From the NCBI GenBank assembly GCA_020722685.1, contig DYKH01000012.1:4299-68298 (forward strand): 64,000 nucleotides of DNA, read 5' to 3'. Numbering within the stretch: the stretch's first letter is position 1; each line of letters opens with the position of its first letter. Below, piece after piece: positions 1-9,634 of the stretch. Origin of the DNA: Caldithrix sp. (lineage in GTDB: Bacteria; KSB1; UBA2214; DYKH01). Made by a program: the position numbers and the translations under genes. A model generated the notes under the pieces. The model ran no database searches. It saw nothing but the letters and a program-made list of their open reading frames with translations, and was not told the DNA's origin.

Positions 1-492
1 AATGGAATTGGCCTCGGAGTTTTCCAGCCGACCGCTCCAATGCCCGTGCGGCGTAATGATGCCGGGAAACGGTCCTGCTTTGCCCATGGGACGGTACAGA
101 TTGCCCGTCACAAGAAATCCAGGATAACTTTCAAAGTAGACCTTTTCTATGGTGTAATCGTCATGCTCAATCTTGTCGTAGACCTTGGCGTTCAAGGGCC
201 GCTTGGCCGGCATCGGATAAAGGCCGCTGGAGATTAGAATATGTTGTCGTAGCTTGGCAGCTCGTTGTTCCCATAGCGCTCTGGAAGCATAGTGCGGCAT
301 TTCATACTCCATCTTTTCGCCTTGACGGATGGTCATCAGCCGGGCGTCTCGGAAGGTGGTGTCACCGGCTGCATAGACCGTGGTCAGGTCCGAAAGCGTC
401 GCAATGGGCAATGCGGTCTGCTCGAGCTCAGGCGACCGGCTGCAAGCGAGAAAAAAGACGAGGGCGCAGAACGGCAACAAACACTTTTTCAT
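1..492 (-). CDS. Esterase-like lipoprotein, alpha/beta hydrolase family (partial)
   Basis: Only the first 164 codons are visible; the gene continues past the left edge. Translating the minus strand from the ATG at 492 gives a lipoprotein signal peptide with lipobox FLAC (Cys17), so the protein is probably anchored in a membrane and exported. Around residues 120-150 come YPGFLVTGNLYRP and PGIITPHGHW, which resemble the first strands of the acetyl-xylan-esterase/dienelactone-hydrolase type of alpha/beta hydrolase; this is a family inference. The catalytic serine lies outside the window, so activity cannot be judged. GGAG about 7 nt upstream supports the start. The substrate is unknown; sugar-ester deacetylation is the usual role of relatives. 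Confidence 0.7.
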   Translation of the reverse strand, partial: MKKCLLPFCALVFFLACSRSPELEQTALPIATLSDLTTVYAAGDTTFRDARLMTIRQGEKMEYEMPHYASRALWEQRAAKLRQHILISSGLYPMPAKRPLNAKVYDKIEHDDYTIEKVYFESYPGFLVTGNLYRPMGKAGPFPGIITPHGHWSGRLENSEANSI

Positions 493-591
493 TTCCATCT
501 CCATTGGTTATTGGGTAAATCTAATTGACAAGCGCACAAATTTGTTGCTGGTATTTCTGGAAGTAACAGTTCAGCCCCCGACAAGAAAACA

Positions 592-684
592 TGTCATTCC
601 GAATTCGCCGAGGTGAATGAGGAATGTTTATTCCATCTGATCTCTAAGAGATTTCTCGTTCGCCCAGACGAACTCGGATTGACA
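592..684. repeat. REP-like palindromic repeat, family 2, copy 1
   Basis: The element begins TGTCATTCCGA and ends TCGGATTGACA, an inverted pair with one mismatch. Inside are motifs of the type GAGGAATG and GAGATTTCTCG. It lies in the 291-base gap between the esterase and dnaG, which holds no other feature I can support. A second element of the same design is at 60246-60340. Such TCATTCCGA palindromes are common dispersed repeats in many bacterial genomes. Confidence 0.6.
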
Positions 685-783
685 AGGTACCTGACCTGTT
701 ATTTCTGGAACAGGTTTGGATACTAAAGAGAAGCTTGACCACGACCCCATGACCGATAGGGGGGAATTGTACTCTCGCAATAC

Positions 784-2586
784 CTAAAAGATGTACTTCC
801 CGGCTTTGATGCTCTCTCTTTCTTCGGCTAATTTTTTGTATTGGTTGCCGAGCTCAACGGACTGCTGCCCCTTGTTTTGTTCCTGCTGTATCTGTTTACG
901 AACCTTGTCGATCTCCTCATCGATCTTGGCCAATTGAATGCGTATCAGGCAGTCATAGGCGAGCTTTTTCGCCGTCTCTTTTTTTTCTTCTTTGAAGAGT
1001 TTAACGGAGAGACTCTTGGCGATGACCGGATCTTGAATACTGCCGATGAGCTGTTGAGAAGTGAAGGAACGGGGATCCCTTTCGGTGAATTCCATCTGCC
1101 GGAATAGGTCCCGAATCTCCGGGTGATGAAAGTCCGTTGAAGTGACGTTGCGTAAAATACTGGGAATCAGTTCCGGGTTGGTCAGAGCGATTTCCAGTAA
1201 GCCCAATTCGGCGGAGCCTCTTTTGCTGTCAAAATACTTGCTCGACTGCGCCGACGGTTTGGCATCTTCCTCGCCCCGTTTTGGCCGGAGCCTATTTTGC
1301 CGTTCCAGCTTGGCCACTTCTGACCACAGGGCCGCTTCCTCGACGTGCAGCTTTTCGGCCAAATCGTGTACCAGAAACGACCGCTTGATATGGTCGGATA
1401 TTCTGGCGATGGATGTCAGAATGTTGCGCGTGGCGTCGGCTCGCTCGCCGGGTGAGCGCTGCGGACCGCCTTGCTGAAGGCCGCGTAGCTTGTAATCTAC
1501 CAGCGGAATGGAGTCGGCCACCATCCGGCGCACGGCGTCGGCGCCATGGGTTCGTGCAAATTCATCCGGGTCTTTGCCGGCCGGCAGCAGACAGATTTTC
1601 ACTTCCATGCCGCTTTCCAGCAGAATGTCGGCGCCGCGCATGGCAGCGGAGGCGCCGGCGGAATCGCTGTCAAAGAGAAGGGTGGCGTTGGCGGTGTAGC
1701 GTCGCAGCAGGCGGCTGTGTTCCTCAGTCAGCGCCGTGCCGGAAGAAGCGACGACGTTCTGAATGCCGGCTTCATTCATGCTAATCCAATCGGTGTATCC
1801 TTCGACAATGATCGCGCTATCGGCCCGGCGAATGGCTTCGCGGGCGGAGTGCAACCCGTACAGCGTATACCTTTTCTGGTAGACCTCGGTTTCCGGCGAG
1901 TTGATGTATTTGGGGGAATTGTCTTCGGTGAGTCTTCTGGCGCCAAAGGCCACCACCTGTCCGCTCAAATTGCGGATGGCGAACGTGACGCGACCGCGAA
2001 AACGATCATAGAAGCGCCCGTCTTCGTGTTTCAATATCAGCCCGGCCTTCAAGAGAATTTCCGGATTCACCGAGCGAGAAATCGCCAGACGCAGGAGACC
2101 GTCCCACTTGTCCTGAGCATAGCCGATGCCGTACTTGCCATAGATGTCCTTGACGAGGCCGCGCTTCTCCAGATAGACACGCGCCGGCGCGGCATCCGCG
2201 GTGTTGAGCAGGTTCTCTTGAAAAAAATCCGCTGCCAAATTATTAACATAAAAAAGCGCTTCCTTTTCGTGCAGGTGCTCGAGGTCTTCACTTTCCTCGG
2301 GAAGGATGATGCCGGCGGCCTGCGCCAAGTGCTTGACCGATTCGGGAAAGGTCAAGCCCTCCAATTTCATGACAAAGGTAAAGACGTTGCCGCCGGCCCC
2401 GCAGCCAAAACAATGAAAGATCTGCATCTCCGGATTGACACTAAAGGAGGGCGTTTTTTCCGGATGAAAAGGGCAGAGGCCGAAATAATTCTTGCCGCGC
2501 TTGCGCAGAGTGAGATAGCCGGAAACCACATCGACAATATCACTGGCGAGGCGAACCTCCTCGACCTTTTCCTTAGGGATGATCAT
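784..2586 (-). CDS. dnaG: DNA primase
   Basis: DnaG makes the RNA primers for chromosome replication. The 600-residue protein has the usual family length. Its N-terminal CHC2 zinc finger has Cys38, His41, Cys59 and Cys62 (CPFHPEKTPSF then FHCFGCGAGG). The family motif RFRGRV is at 195-200. The TOPRIM domain carries EGYTD (Glu262) and DSDSAG (Asp306, Asp308), the metal-binding acidic residues. The less conserved C-terminal part fits the helicase-binding domain. The ATG at 2586 begins right before the conserved N-terminus, although no clear Shine-Dalgarno is visible. It is transcribed away from the acyl-CoA ligase at 2842. Neither rpsU nor rpoD, frequent dnaG neighbours, is next to it. Confidence 0.97.
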   Translation of the reverse strand: MIIPKEKVEEVRLASDIVDVVSGYLTLRKRGKNYFGLCPFHPEKTPSFSVNPEMQIFHCFGCGAGGNVFTFVMKLEGLTFPESVKHLAQAAGIILPEESEDLEHLHEKEALFYVNNLAADFFQENLLNTADAAPARVYLEKRGLVKDIYGKYGIGYAQDKWDGLLRLAISRSVNPEILLKAGLILKHEDGRFYDRFRGRVTFAIRNLSGQVVAFGARRLTEDNSPKYINSPETEVYQKRYTLYGLHSAREAIRRADSAIIVEGYTDWISMNEAGIQNVVASSGTALTEEHSRLLRRYTANATLLFDSDSAGASAAMRGADILLESGMEVKICLLPAGKDPDEFARTHGADAVRRMVADSIPLVDYKLRGLQQGGPQRSPGERADATRNILTSIARISDHIKRSFLVHDLAEKLHVEEAALWSEVAKLERQNRLRPKRGEEDAKPSAQSSKYFDSKRGSAELGLLEIALTNPELIPSILRNVTSTDFHHPEIRDLFRQMEFTERDPRSFTSQQLIGSIQDPVIAKSLSVKLFKEEKKETAKKLAYDCLIRIQLAKIDEEIDKVRKQIQQEQNKGQQSVELGNQYKKLAEERESIKAGKYIF

Positions 2587-2751
2587 GGGTGAGCAGAAAG
2601 AGCAGCAAAAGGGTACGGTTGAACAGCCAAGTTGGCAACTGATGAAATAGAGAAAATGCGGTCAGCAAGGCTTCACTCGGTTTTGTGGCCGAGCACGTTC
2701 AGGTATCTCGGAGCAAGGAATTACGATTCTGCGACTTTTTGGAAAAAGAGC

Positions 2752-2780
2752 TTGATTATTTGGCCAATTCTTTATATTCT
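2752..2780 (+). promoter_or_regulatory. Candidate promoter for the acyl-CoA ligase
   Basis: TTGATT (2752-2757) is followed after 17 bases by TATTCT (2775-2780); an overlapping TATATT gives a 15-base spacer. The A/T-rich stretch lies 60-90 bases before the ligase start, in the divergent gap with dnaG. This is a motif match only. Confidence 0.3.
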
Positions 2781-2841
2781 TTGCGCCATAATAGGAAGCG
2801 ATCATCCATCAGTAGCGTCCCAAAATCACGAGGAGGATGCC

Positions 2842-4755
2842 ATGACAAAGAGGACCCTTCCGCACTTGCTGGAAACAAGTGCAGAAAAGTATGGCAACAA
2901 CATCCTATTGTGGGAAAAACGGGGTGATTCCTACCAAGGCACGACCTACCGGGAAACACGTGAATTAGTCTATCAGTTCGCCGCCGGATTGTCAAGTTAT
3001 GGCGTTCAGAAAGGGGATCGCATCGCCCTCATCTCCGAAGGTCGCAACGACTGGGTGGTGGCGGAGCTGGGCATTTTGTATGCCGGCGCAATCAACGTTC
3101 CTCTCTCGGTCAAAATCGAGGAGCTTTCGGAGCTGAAATTCCGCCTCACTCATTCCGGGTGCAAGATGGCCGTGGTATCGGGCAGTCAGTCGGACAAGAT
3201 CATGCAAATCAAGAAGGATTTGCCGGACTTGCAGAAGATCATCCTACTCGATCCCCTCGACCACTATGACAGCGACGAAATAACAATACAAAATCTGCTG
3301 GAAAAAGGCAAGGACTATCTGGAGAACAATCGTGAGGCTTTTGAGCAGCGGTGGCGTTCCGTAGAAGAAAACGATCCGGCAAATATCTGCTATACCTCCG
3401 GCACGACGGCAGATCCTAAAGGTATCATTTTGACGCATCGGAATTACACGGCCAACGTAGAGCAAGCCTCGGCCATGCTGCCCATCCCGGAGTGGTATTG
3501 CTCATTATTGATTCTGCCGTGGGATCATTCCTTCGCTCATACTGCTGGCATCTATACCCTGATGAAAAATGGCGCCAGTATGGCCTCAGTGCAGATCGGC
3601 AAAACGCCCATGGAAACTTTGAAGAACATTCCCATCAATATCAAAGAAGTCAGGCCGACCTTTCTGTTGAGCGTTCCTGCTTTGGCGCAGAATTTCCGCA
3701 AGAACATCGAAAAGGGCATTCGTCAAAAAGGGCCTAAGGTGGAAAAGCTATTCAAGAAGGCGTTGGCCACCGCTATCGACTACAATGCGGATGGCTGGAA
3801 TCGGGGCAAGGGTTTGCGGATGCTGAAAAAGCCCGCCTATTTGTTGTACGACAAAATACTGTTCAGCAAAATCCGTGAGGGCTTTGGCGGGCGATTGGAA
3901 TTCTTCATCGGCGGCGGCGCCTTGCTCGACATCGAGTTGCAGCGATTCTTCTATGCCATCGGCATCCCGATGTTTCAAGGTTATGGTCTCACCGAAGCCG
4001 CTCCCGTCATTTCCGCCAATGTCCCTAAGAAGCACAAGCTGGGATCGTCGGGTTATGTGGTGCCGGATTTGGAAATCAAGATTTGTAATGAAAAGGGGGA
4101 AGCGCTGCCCATCGGGGAAAAGGGCGAGATCGTTGTCAAAGGGGAAAACGTGATGACCGGATACTGGAAGAATGAAAGTGCCACCAAGGCAGCGTTGCGG
4201 GATGGCTGGCTGTTCACCGGCGACATCGGCTATTTGGATAAGGATCGTTTTCTCTATGTTCTGGGACGCGAGAAGAGCCTGCTGATTAGCAATGATGGGG
4301 AAAAGTACAGCCCCGAAGGCATCGAGGAGGCCTTCGTCGCACATTCCGATTATATCGATCAGGTCATGCTATACAACAATCAATCTCCATACACTGTCGC
4401 CCTGTTGGTGCCCAATCGGGAGGCTTTGCTGCGCTGGCTGAAAGAGAATAATCTATCTTGCCGGGCTGAATCCGGCCAGCGGGCCGTGCTCAAACTGATC
4501 GAGAAGGAAATCAACGAGTACCGGGAAGGCGGAAAATATGATGGCACGTTCCCAAGCAAATGGCTGCCGGCGGCCGTGGCGGTGTTAGGCGAGGGATTTA
4601 CCGAGAAGAATCAGTTTTTGAACTCTACGTTGAAAATGGTGCGAGGTCGTATCGTCGAATTCTACCGCACCCGTCTGGATTACCTGTACACGCCCGAAGC
4701 CAAGGACATTTGCAATCCGCAAAATATGACCATCGTTTCCCGGTTGGAAGATTAG
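2842..4755 (+). CDS. Long-chain acyl-CoA synthetase (AMP-binding)
   Basis: This enzyme activates fatty acids to acyl-CoA with ATP through an acyl-adenylate. The 637-residue product has the P-loop-like motif YTSGTTADPKG, the central motif GYGLTEAAPVIS, and the C-terminal GWLFTGDIGYLDKD plus GREKSLLISNDGEKYSP, which contains the expected catalytic lysine region. The reading frame is open back to 2632, but the ATG at 2842 has GGAGG five to eight bases upstream, and the 70 extra residues look like translated intergenic DNA. A second, shorter ligase (564 residues) is at 28343. The A4-type motif here reads LPWDHSFAHT rather than the usual LPLSHTFE seen in the paralogue, so substrate preference may differ. 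Confidence 0.9.
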   Translation: MTKRTLPHLLETSAEKYGNNILLWEKRGDSYQGTTYRETRELVYQFAAGLSSYGVQKGDRIALISEGRNDWVVAELGILYAGAINVPLSVKIEELSELKFRLTHSGCKMAVVSGSQSDKIMQIKKDLPDLQKIILLDPLDHYDSDEITIQNLLEKGKDYLENNREAFEQRWRSVEENDPANICYTSGTTADPKGIILTHRNYTANVEQASAMLPIPEWYCSLLILPWDHSFAHTAGIYTLMKNGASMASVQIGKTPMETLKNIPINIKEVRPTFLLSVPALAQNFRKNIEKGIRQKGPKVEKLFKKALATAIDYNADGWNRGKGLRMLKKPAYLLYDKILFSKIREGFGGRLEFFIGGGALLDIELQRFFYAIGIPMFQGYGLTEAAPVISANVPKKHKLGSSGYVVPDLEIKICNEKGEALPIGEKGEIVVKGENVMTGYWKNESATKAALRDGWLFTGDIGYLDKDRFLYVLGREKSLLISNDGEKYSPEGIEEAFVAHSDYIDQVMLYNNQSPYTVALLVPNREALLRWLKENNLSCRAESGQRAVLKLIEKEINEYREGGKYDGTFPSKWLPAAVAVLGEGFTEKNQFLNSTLKMVRGRIVEFYRTRLDYLYTPEAKDICNPQNMTIVSRLED

Positions 4756-4777
4756 ACTTGCCACGGTCAAGAATGAT

Positions 4778-4808
4778 AAAGGGTAGCGATTCTTGTTCGC
4801 TACCCTTT
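4778..4808. terminator. Terminator after the acyl-CoA ligase
   Basis: A perfect 12-bp stem (AAAGGGTAGCGA with TCGCTACCCTTT) and a 7-base loop lie 22 bases after the stop codon. The A and T runs are inside the arms, so it could work in both directions. It separates the ligase from the minus-strand genes to its right. Confidence 0.8.
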
Positions 4809-5025
4809 ACGCTTTTGTGGAGCCGTGGTGCCCGTGTATATGAAGAAATCTCTTCGACTGCCTCTATGACCAAACTCGGCTAATTCTCCTCCGGATAAAA
4901 ACTGCTTCAGGAATTGGCATCCTCTCCTCGCCGTGTCCCCAGCGTTTGTCAACCCAAGCCGGCCACAACTCTATCTTTTCCCGAAAACAAAACCGCTTTA
5001 AAAAACCATCGGGCCGGGTCGCGGC

Positions 5026-5370
5026 TCAAGGCTGAGAAGGAAGGTTTTGACCTGCCGTTCCGTTGGCGGGCAGAATTGCTCGGGCATTGACCGGCGACTT
5101 GTCAGGATTGGGTACCCGCAGCCCCTCGGCTGGCCGGCCAAGTGTCGCTTTATCGCGGCTAAGTGGATGCTTTCCAAAGCTTCTTTCCGGGTCAGCAGGC
5201 TGGGAAGAATTCTTGTTATCCAGGGTCTGTTCTGGAGCAGCGATCCTGATCGAAGGCAAGGTGATTTCTTCCAATTGCGGGGTACAAGTCTGCTTTTGTA
5301 CGGTACGGCTGTGCAGCGAAACGAATATTGTCACTGTTAATAGTAAAAAGAGCTTTGCAGTGGCGTTCAT
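5026..5370 (-). CDS. Small secreted hypothetical protein
   Basis: I do not recognise this 114-residue product. From the ATG at 5370 the first 20 residues look like a signal peptide (NATAKLFLLLTVTIFVSLHS). The rest is polar and proline-rich with no domain I know. GGGAT lies 4-8 bases upstream of this ATG, and an earlier ATG at 5382 is possible. Overlapping open frames exist on the other strand, so it may not be real. Confidence 0.35.
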   Translation of the reverse strand: MNATAKLFLLLTVTIFVSLHSRTVQKQTCTPQLEEITLPSIRIAAPEQTLDNKNSSQPADPERSFGKHPLSRDKATLGRPAEGLRVPNPDKSPVNARAILPANGTAGQNLPSQP

Positions 5371-5650
5371 AATCAATCCCATAAATGTCGTTCACGTGGG
5401 CTGTTTGATTTGCAGAAGGCCAAGCAAAGCGCATGCCAGTTGTCGCCGCTCGCCAACATTCTATGGTAGCAGTCGATTGACGCAAATTCGAGGCTAAACC
5501 TCAAGCCCGGTCCGGTAGCTCATGATCGGCATCATGATCAGGAAGACACCGACTGTCTCATCATGCACACCGGGCGTCCGTTTAAGTACATGTGCTCAGG
5601 CTTGCTTGTCTACCGAGAGATCCGGACAACCAAGTCAAAGGAGATGCGTC

Positions 5651-5781
5651 GCCGATCACAGGATGCTGTCATCCCTGCGAATGCAGGGGTCTCCTTCTGC
5701 CGTGTAATGGAAAGGAGATTCCTGCATCCGCAGAAATGACGGCACTGGCAGGACACCCCATGATGGGTTACGGAGATGCGA
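5651..5781. repeat. Palindromic dispersed repeat, family 1, copy A
   Basis: About 130 bases, starting CCGATCACA, match the block at 9491-9621 nearly base for base (roughly 80-85% by eye). Its core is an imperfect palindrome: an arm near CTGCGAATGCAGGGGTCTCC and the reverse arm GGAGATTCCTGCATCCGCAG. It sits in a gap of about 490 bases (5371-5864) in which I see nothing else. Small open frames in this gap are translations of the repeat. Confidence 0.8.
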
Positions 5782-5864
5782 TGATTAGTAATTGTTCGGA
5801 CTAAAGGAAGCTAAATTGTTACGATTCTCAGCCTCATATAGGAGAATGGTCATGTTCGCTGCGA

Positions 5865-6407
<543 letters not shown>

Positions 6408-6520
6408 TCATTGCCTCCTTGGTAGTTATTATGGGACGTGGCGCAAATTGTCATTTGCGCTACTTAGCTTGTCGGGAATTTCGCGCAACATTTGCAGGGA
6501 TGGAGAATTCGCTTCGTTTG

Positions 6521-8125
6521 TTAGAAATGCTCCGGCGACCTGCCTTCGACAAAATAGGCCATGATTTCTCCAAATCCTTTTATGTTGTAAGGTCCGACGC
6601 GGCGAGCCATAATCTTGCCGGTTAGCCCTACATAAGTCGTCTCGGAGATGATGATCTGTCCCGCGCCGGCGATGCTTTGCAGCCGGGCGGCAAAATTCAT
6701 ATTGGCGCCGATGGCGGTATAATCCTTGCGATCAAAGCTGCCGATCTGTCCCAATACCACTTCGCCGGTGTGGATGCCGATGCCGACCTGAATTGTCGGC
6801 CGTCCGGTGATCTCCCATTCACGGTTGAGCCGGTCCAGCTCGGCTTGAATGGCCAAGGCCGCTTCTACCGCCACCAACGCGTGCCCACCCTGCGCCGAAG
6901 GTTTGGGAAACAGAGCGACGATCTCATCGCCGACATACTTGTCCACAATCCCTCCGCGCGTGGTGATCAGCGGCGTGATGGCATTGAAATAGTCATTCAG
7001 CATGCGCACGGTGGTGGTCGGATCCATGTCTTTGGTTGTTTTGCTATAATCACGAATGTCGGCAAAGAGCATGGTGATTTCCATTCTTTGTCCGCGTGCC
7101 GTGTCGGGACGTTGCCCCATGAGCGCTTCTTCCACGTCGCGGGTGGCTTCGCGACCGACCAACTGCATCAGCCGCTTGAACTTTTCCTCCTGAAAGATAA
7201 AGCTGTCGATAATACGGGCAACCGACTCTACCAACTGTTGGTCCTGAGCGGAAAAAGCGACGCCTTTTTCCTTGTTGATCAAGACGACTGAGCCCAAGAA
7301 AAGCCCGGAGATGAACATGGGCACCACCATGATGGTGTCGATCTCACTGTCCGGCAGCGCCTCTCGTACGACCGTCTGCCGATTGTGCTTGGCGGTACGA
7401 ATCACGTCCCCTACCAATTTGTAATCCTGTTGACTCATGGGGCGATTGCCGCGTAGGACTTTGCCGCCCGGTAGATGCCGGTCTTGTTCCGAATCGTAAA
7501 GGGTGATAAAGCCGATCTGAGCACCGACTGAATCTAAAATGGTGGCGATCATTTGGTCAAGGGATTCGCCCTGGTCGTGCGATTCGTCACGGATTTTGTC
7601 CAGTTCCTTCATTACCCGGTTCTCGGTCGTGAGCAGCCGTTGTTCGTGACGCTTGATGAATTCGTCCACCACGTCGTCCAAGCGCGCCTCCACCAAGGTC
7701 ACAACGATGCGGTCATAGTCGCCAAAATCGCCGGATGACTTGTTGGCCAGAATCAGCGTGCCAAGCATTTTGCCGTATTTGTCAATCGGCGCCGCCAGAA
7801 CATTATGCAGGCCGTCACAGTGGGTAGCATCAAAAAGCCACTGTTTCTTTTGCACGATTTCACAGGCTAACCTTTGCAGCTCCGAGCTGGCAATCACCGT
7901 GGCGCCACGATCATACCGGCTGAGAATTCGCTGCCGGATGTCCGGGTCGTTCACGGTCACGGCAATGGTCTGCACGTCCAAGAGCTGCGCGAGCTGGTGC
8001 AATAGGTTGGGAATGAATTCATTCACCTCCCCTTCATGGTCGCAAATACCATCGATTTTCAGAACCAATTTTAGCAACGCAGCCGCTTCCGGAGAGTTGG
8101 CTATGCGCTTCCACTTATCCGTCAT
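6521..8125 (-). CDS. Class III adenylate cyclase with two GAF domains
   Basis: The 534-residue protein begins with two GAF-like sensor domains (about residues 20-165 and 185-315), joined by a helical linker, and ends with a class III nucleotidyl cyclase domain (about 345-515). Catalytic residues are present: the metal Asp356 (LFADIRDYS) and Asp400 (KYVGDEIVALF), Lys396 and Asp468 (RKDYTAIG), which specify adenine, and Asn477 and Arg481 (MNFAARL). It should therefore make cAMP in response to ligands bound by the GAF domains, in the cytoplasm. The frame is open back to 8170, but the ATG at 8125 has AAGGAA upstream. No cAMP receptor is nearby. Confidence 0.88.
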   Translation of the reverse strand: MTDKWKRIANSPEAAALLKLVLKIDGICDHEGEVNEFIPNLLHQLAQLLDVQTIAVTVNDPDIRQRILSRYDRGATVIASSELQRLACEIVQKKQWLFDATHCDGLHNVLAAPIDKYGKMLGTLILANKSSGDFGDYDRIVVTLVEARLDDVVDEFIKRHEQRLLTTENRVMKELDKIRDESHDQGESLDQMIATILDSVGAQIGFITLYDSEQDRHLPGGKVLRGNRPMSQQDYKLVGDVIRTAKHNRQTVVREALPDSEIDTIMVVPMFISGLFLGSVVLINKEKGVAFSAQDQQLVESVARIIDSFIFQEEKFKRLMQLVGREATRDVEEALMGQRPDTARGQRMEITMLFADIRDYSKTTKDMDPTTTVRMLNDYFNAITPLITTRGGIVDKYVGDEIVALFPKPSAQGGHALVAVEAALAIQAELDRLNREWEITGRPTIQVGIGIHTGEVVLGQIGSFDRKDYTAIGANMNFAARLQSIAGAGQIIISETTYVGLTGKIMARRVGPYNIKGFGEIMAYFVEGRSPEHF

Positions 8126-8282
8126 GGTACTCTTTCCTTGCCAAAGGTTTGCTATTCGTCGTCGCCTCATTAAAGACGCAATCGATGGTCCGGGCTGTCA
8201 ACGGGCAGTCTGGCCTGATCGATGTCTTTGGTGCGCACGCGAAAATTGCATCAAAGCTGCTTCTGATTCATTTTGTTCGGCG

Positions 8283-9476
8283 TCAGCGCAACGCGCGCAT
8301 GGCTTGGGAGACGAGGTCATGCTGCACCCGTTCCATTTCTCGCAGCGGCGGGCTTTTGAGTCGCCATTCGGCGAGACTCTTTTCAGCTTTCGCCATTATT
8401 TCATTTTCCTGTTTGAGCAAGTGCGGAAGAAGCGAATGTTGATCTCCGGAAAGCTTGTAGCTGTCGAAATACTGCGGCCATTTGGCCCGGGAATAAAGTT
8501 GCTGTCTCAAGTCTTCGATGCGGCGGTTTAGCCTGGATTCTTCAGCGCCGTCCAAGTCCGACGGCACCTGTCCGGCGCGAGGCCACAGAGGAACGGCGAT
8601 ACCGCAAATCGGCTCACCTAAAATGCACCACATGGTCGCGTTGGCCGGGTTCTCGCCGCGCCTGACGCCATGAAACACCCCGCAGGCGACCGTGCGATGC
8701 CGATTGATACTATCGTTGGTTTTCACAAATCCTGGTGGCGCGCCGGCAAAGGAGCCTTGAAACGGCAAGGGATATGGATTCAGTTCATCGCTCCTGAGAT
8801 CGCGAGCGATTTTCTGCAAAATGAAGCGATGGCTGAGGCTAAAATCCATCACTGCCTGGTCAAAAAGGTGCTTCGCTCGTTGGTAGCGTCCAGCGCCATA
8901 GGCCTCTTGGCCGCTGCCGGTGAGGGAGAAATTCGCGCGCACCAAATAGCCATGAGGCGCGTCCGTAGCATCACCGGCATCGAACTTGGTGTAGCTGTTG
9001 TTGCCGGTCTCATAGAAGGCGCTGCCGTTGAAGGCGTCGATGCAGCCAAAGTTGGACTTGGTGCCCCTGCCTGTAGCATTCGTCATTTCCAAAAGAATTT
9101 CAAAGTCGAGCAATTGGCCGCAAATTCCCAGCGCCTGCTTCATGAAATAGCCTTCGGCATCGACGCTGTCCCCCGGCTGATCCAAGGATTCCGAGTTGAT
9201 GATGGCAAATCCCGCCGTGTTCAAGCCCATCCACACTTGAGTGGTATCGCCGGCATTGATGACCCCGATGAAATCATAACGAGGGCCTTGGAAAAAAGCC
9301 ACCTCGTTATCGCGATGATTGCTGTCGCGGTTTTTCCACAGCAGGGGCCGGCCGTCCACCGTAGCAATCCCGGACGCCACTGCTACGGTGCACTCCTCCT
9401 GCCCAAATGTCTTGCCTTCCGGCAGGGCGAAAAGCAACACAAAAACTGTGGCGAGAAAATACCCAGATTGAAGCAC
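8283..9476 (-). CDS. Secreted Ntn hydrolase (C45/choloylglycine-hydrolase-like)
   Basis: The product is a signal peptide followed by CTVAVASGIATVDGRPLL with WKNRDSN just after, the typical start of N-terminal-nucleophile amidohydrolases related to acyl-CoA:6-APA acyltransferase and choloylglycine hydrolase. Cys29 would become the catalytic N-terminal residue after processing. Substrates in this superfamily are linear amides; the real one here is unknown. The frame is open to an ATG at 9623, but those 49 extra codons are the translated repeat at 9491-9621. I place the start at GTG 9476, preceded by AGGA and followed directly by a hydrophobic signal segment. It lies 160 bases after cdaA. Confidence 0.72.
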   Translation of the reverse strand: MLQSGYFLATVFVLLFALPEGKTFGQEECTVAVASGIATVDGRPLLWKNRDSNHRDNEVAFFQGPRYDFIGVINAGDTTQVWMGLNTAGFAIINSESLDQPGDSVDAEGYFMKQALGICGQLLDFEILLEMTNATGRGTKSNFGCIDAFNGSAFYETGNNSYTKFDAGDATDAPHGYLVRANFSLTGSGQEAYGAGRYQRAKHLFDQAVMDFSLSHRFILQKIARDLRSDELNPYPLPFQGSFAGAPPGFVKTNDSINRHRTVACGVFHGVRRGENPANATMWCILGEPICGIAVPLWPRAGQVPSDLDGAEESRLNRRIEDLRQQLYSRAKWPQYFDSYKLSGDQHSLLPHLLKQENEIMAKAEKSLAEWRLKSPPLREMERVQHDLVSQAMRALR

Positions 9477-9490
9477 ACTGGTCCATCCTA

Positions 9491-9621
9491 ACCGATCACA
9501 GAATGCCGTCGCCACTGCGTGTGCAGGGGTCTCCTTCTGCCGTGCAATGGAAAGGAGATTCCTGCATCCGCAGGAATGACGGCACTGGCGGGACACTTCG
9601 TGACTGGTTGCGGTTCGTCGC
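9491..9621. repeat. Palindromic dispersed repeat, family 1, copy B
   Basis: This is the second copy of the block at 5651-5781, from CCGATCACA through the palindromic core (TGCAGGGGTCTCCTTCTGCC and GGAAAGGAGATTCCTGCATC) to past GGACAC. It fills the gap between cdaA and the Ntn hydrolase. Confidence 0.8.
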
Positions 9622-9634
9622 ATGTCGTTTCGCC

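Noticed and set aside
1546..2592. 348-codon plus-strand frame opposite dnaG
   Set aside because: It is the antisense shadow of a clear dnaG; no ribosome binding site or domain.
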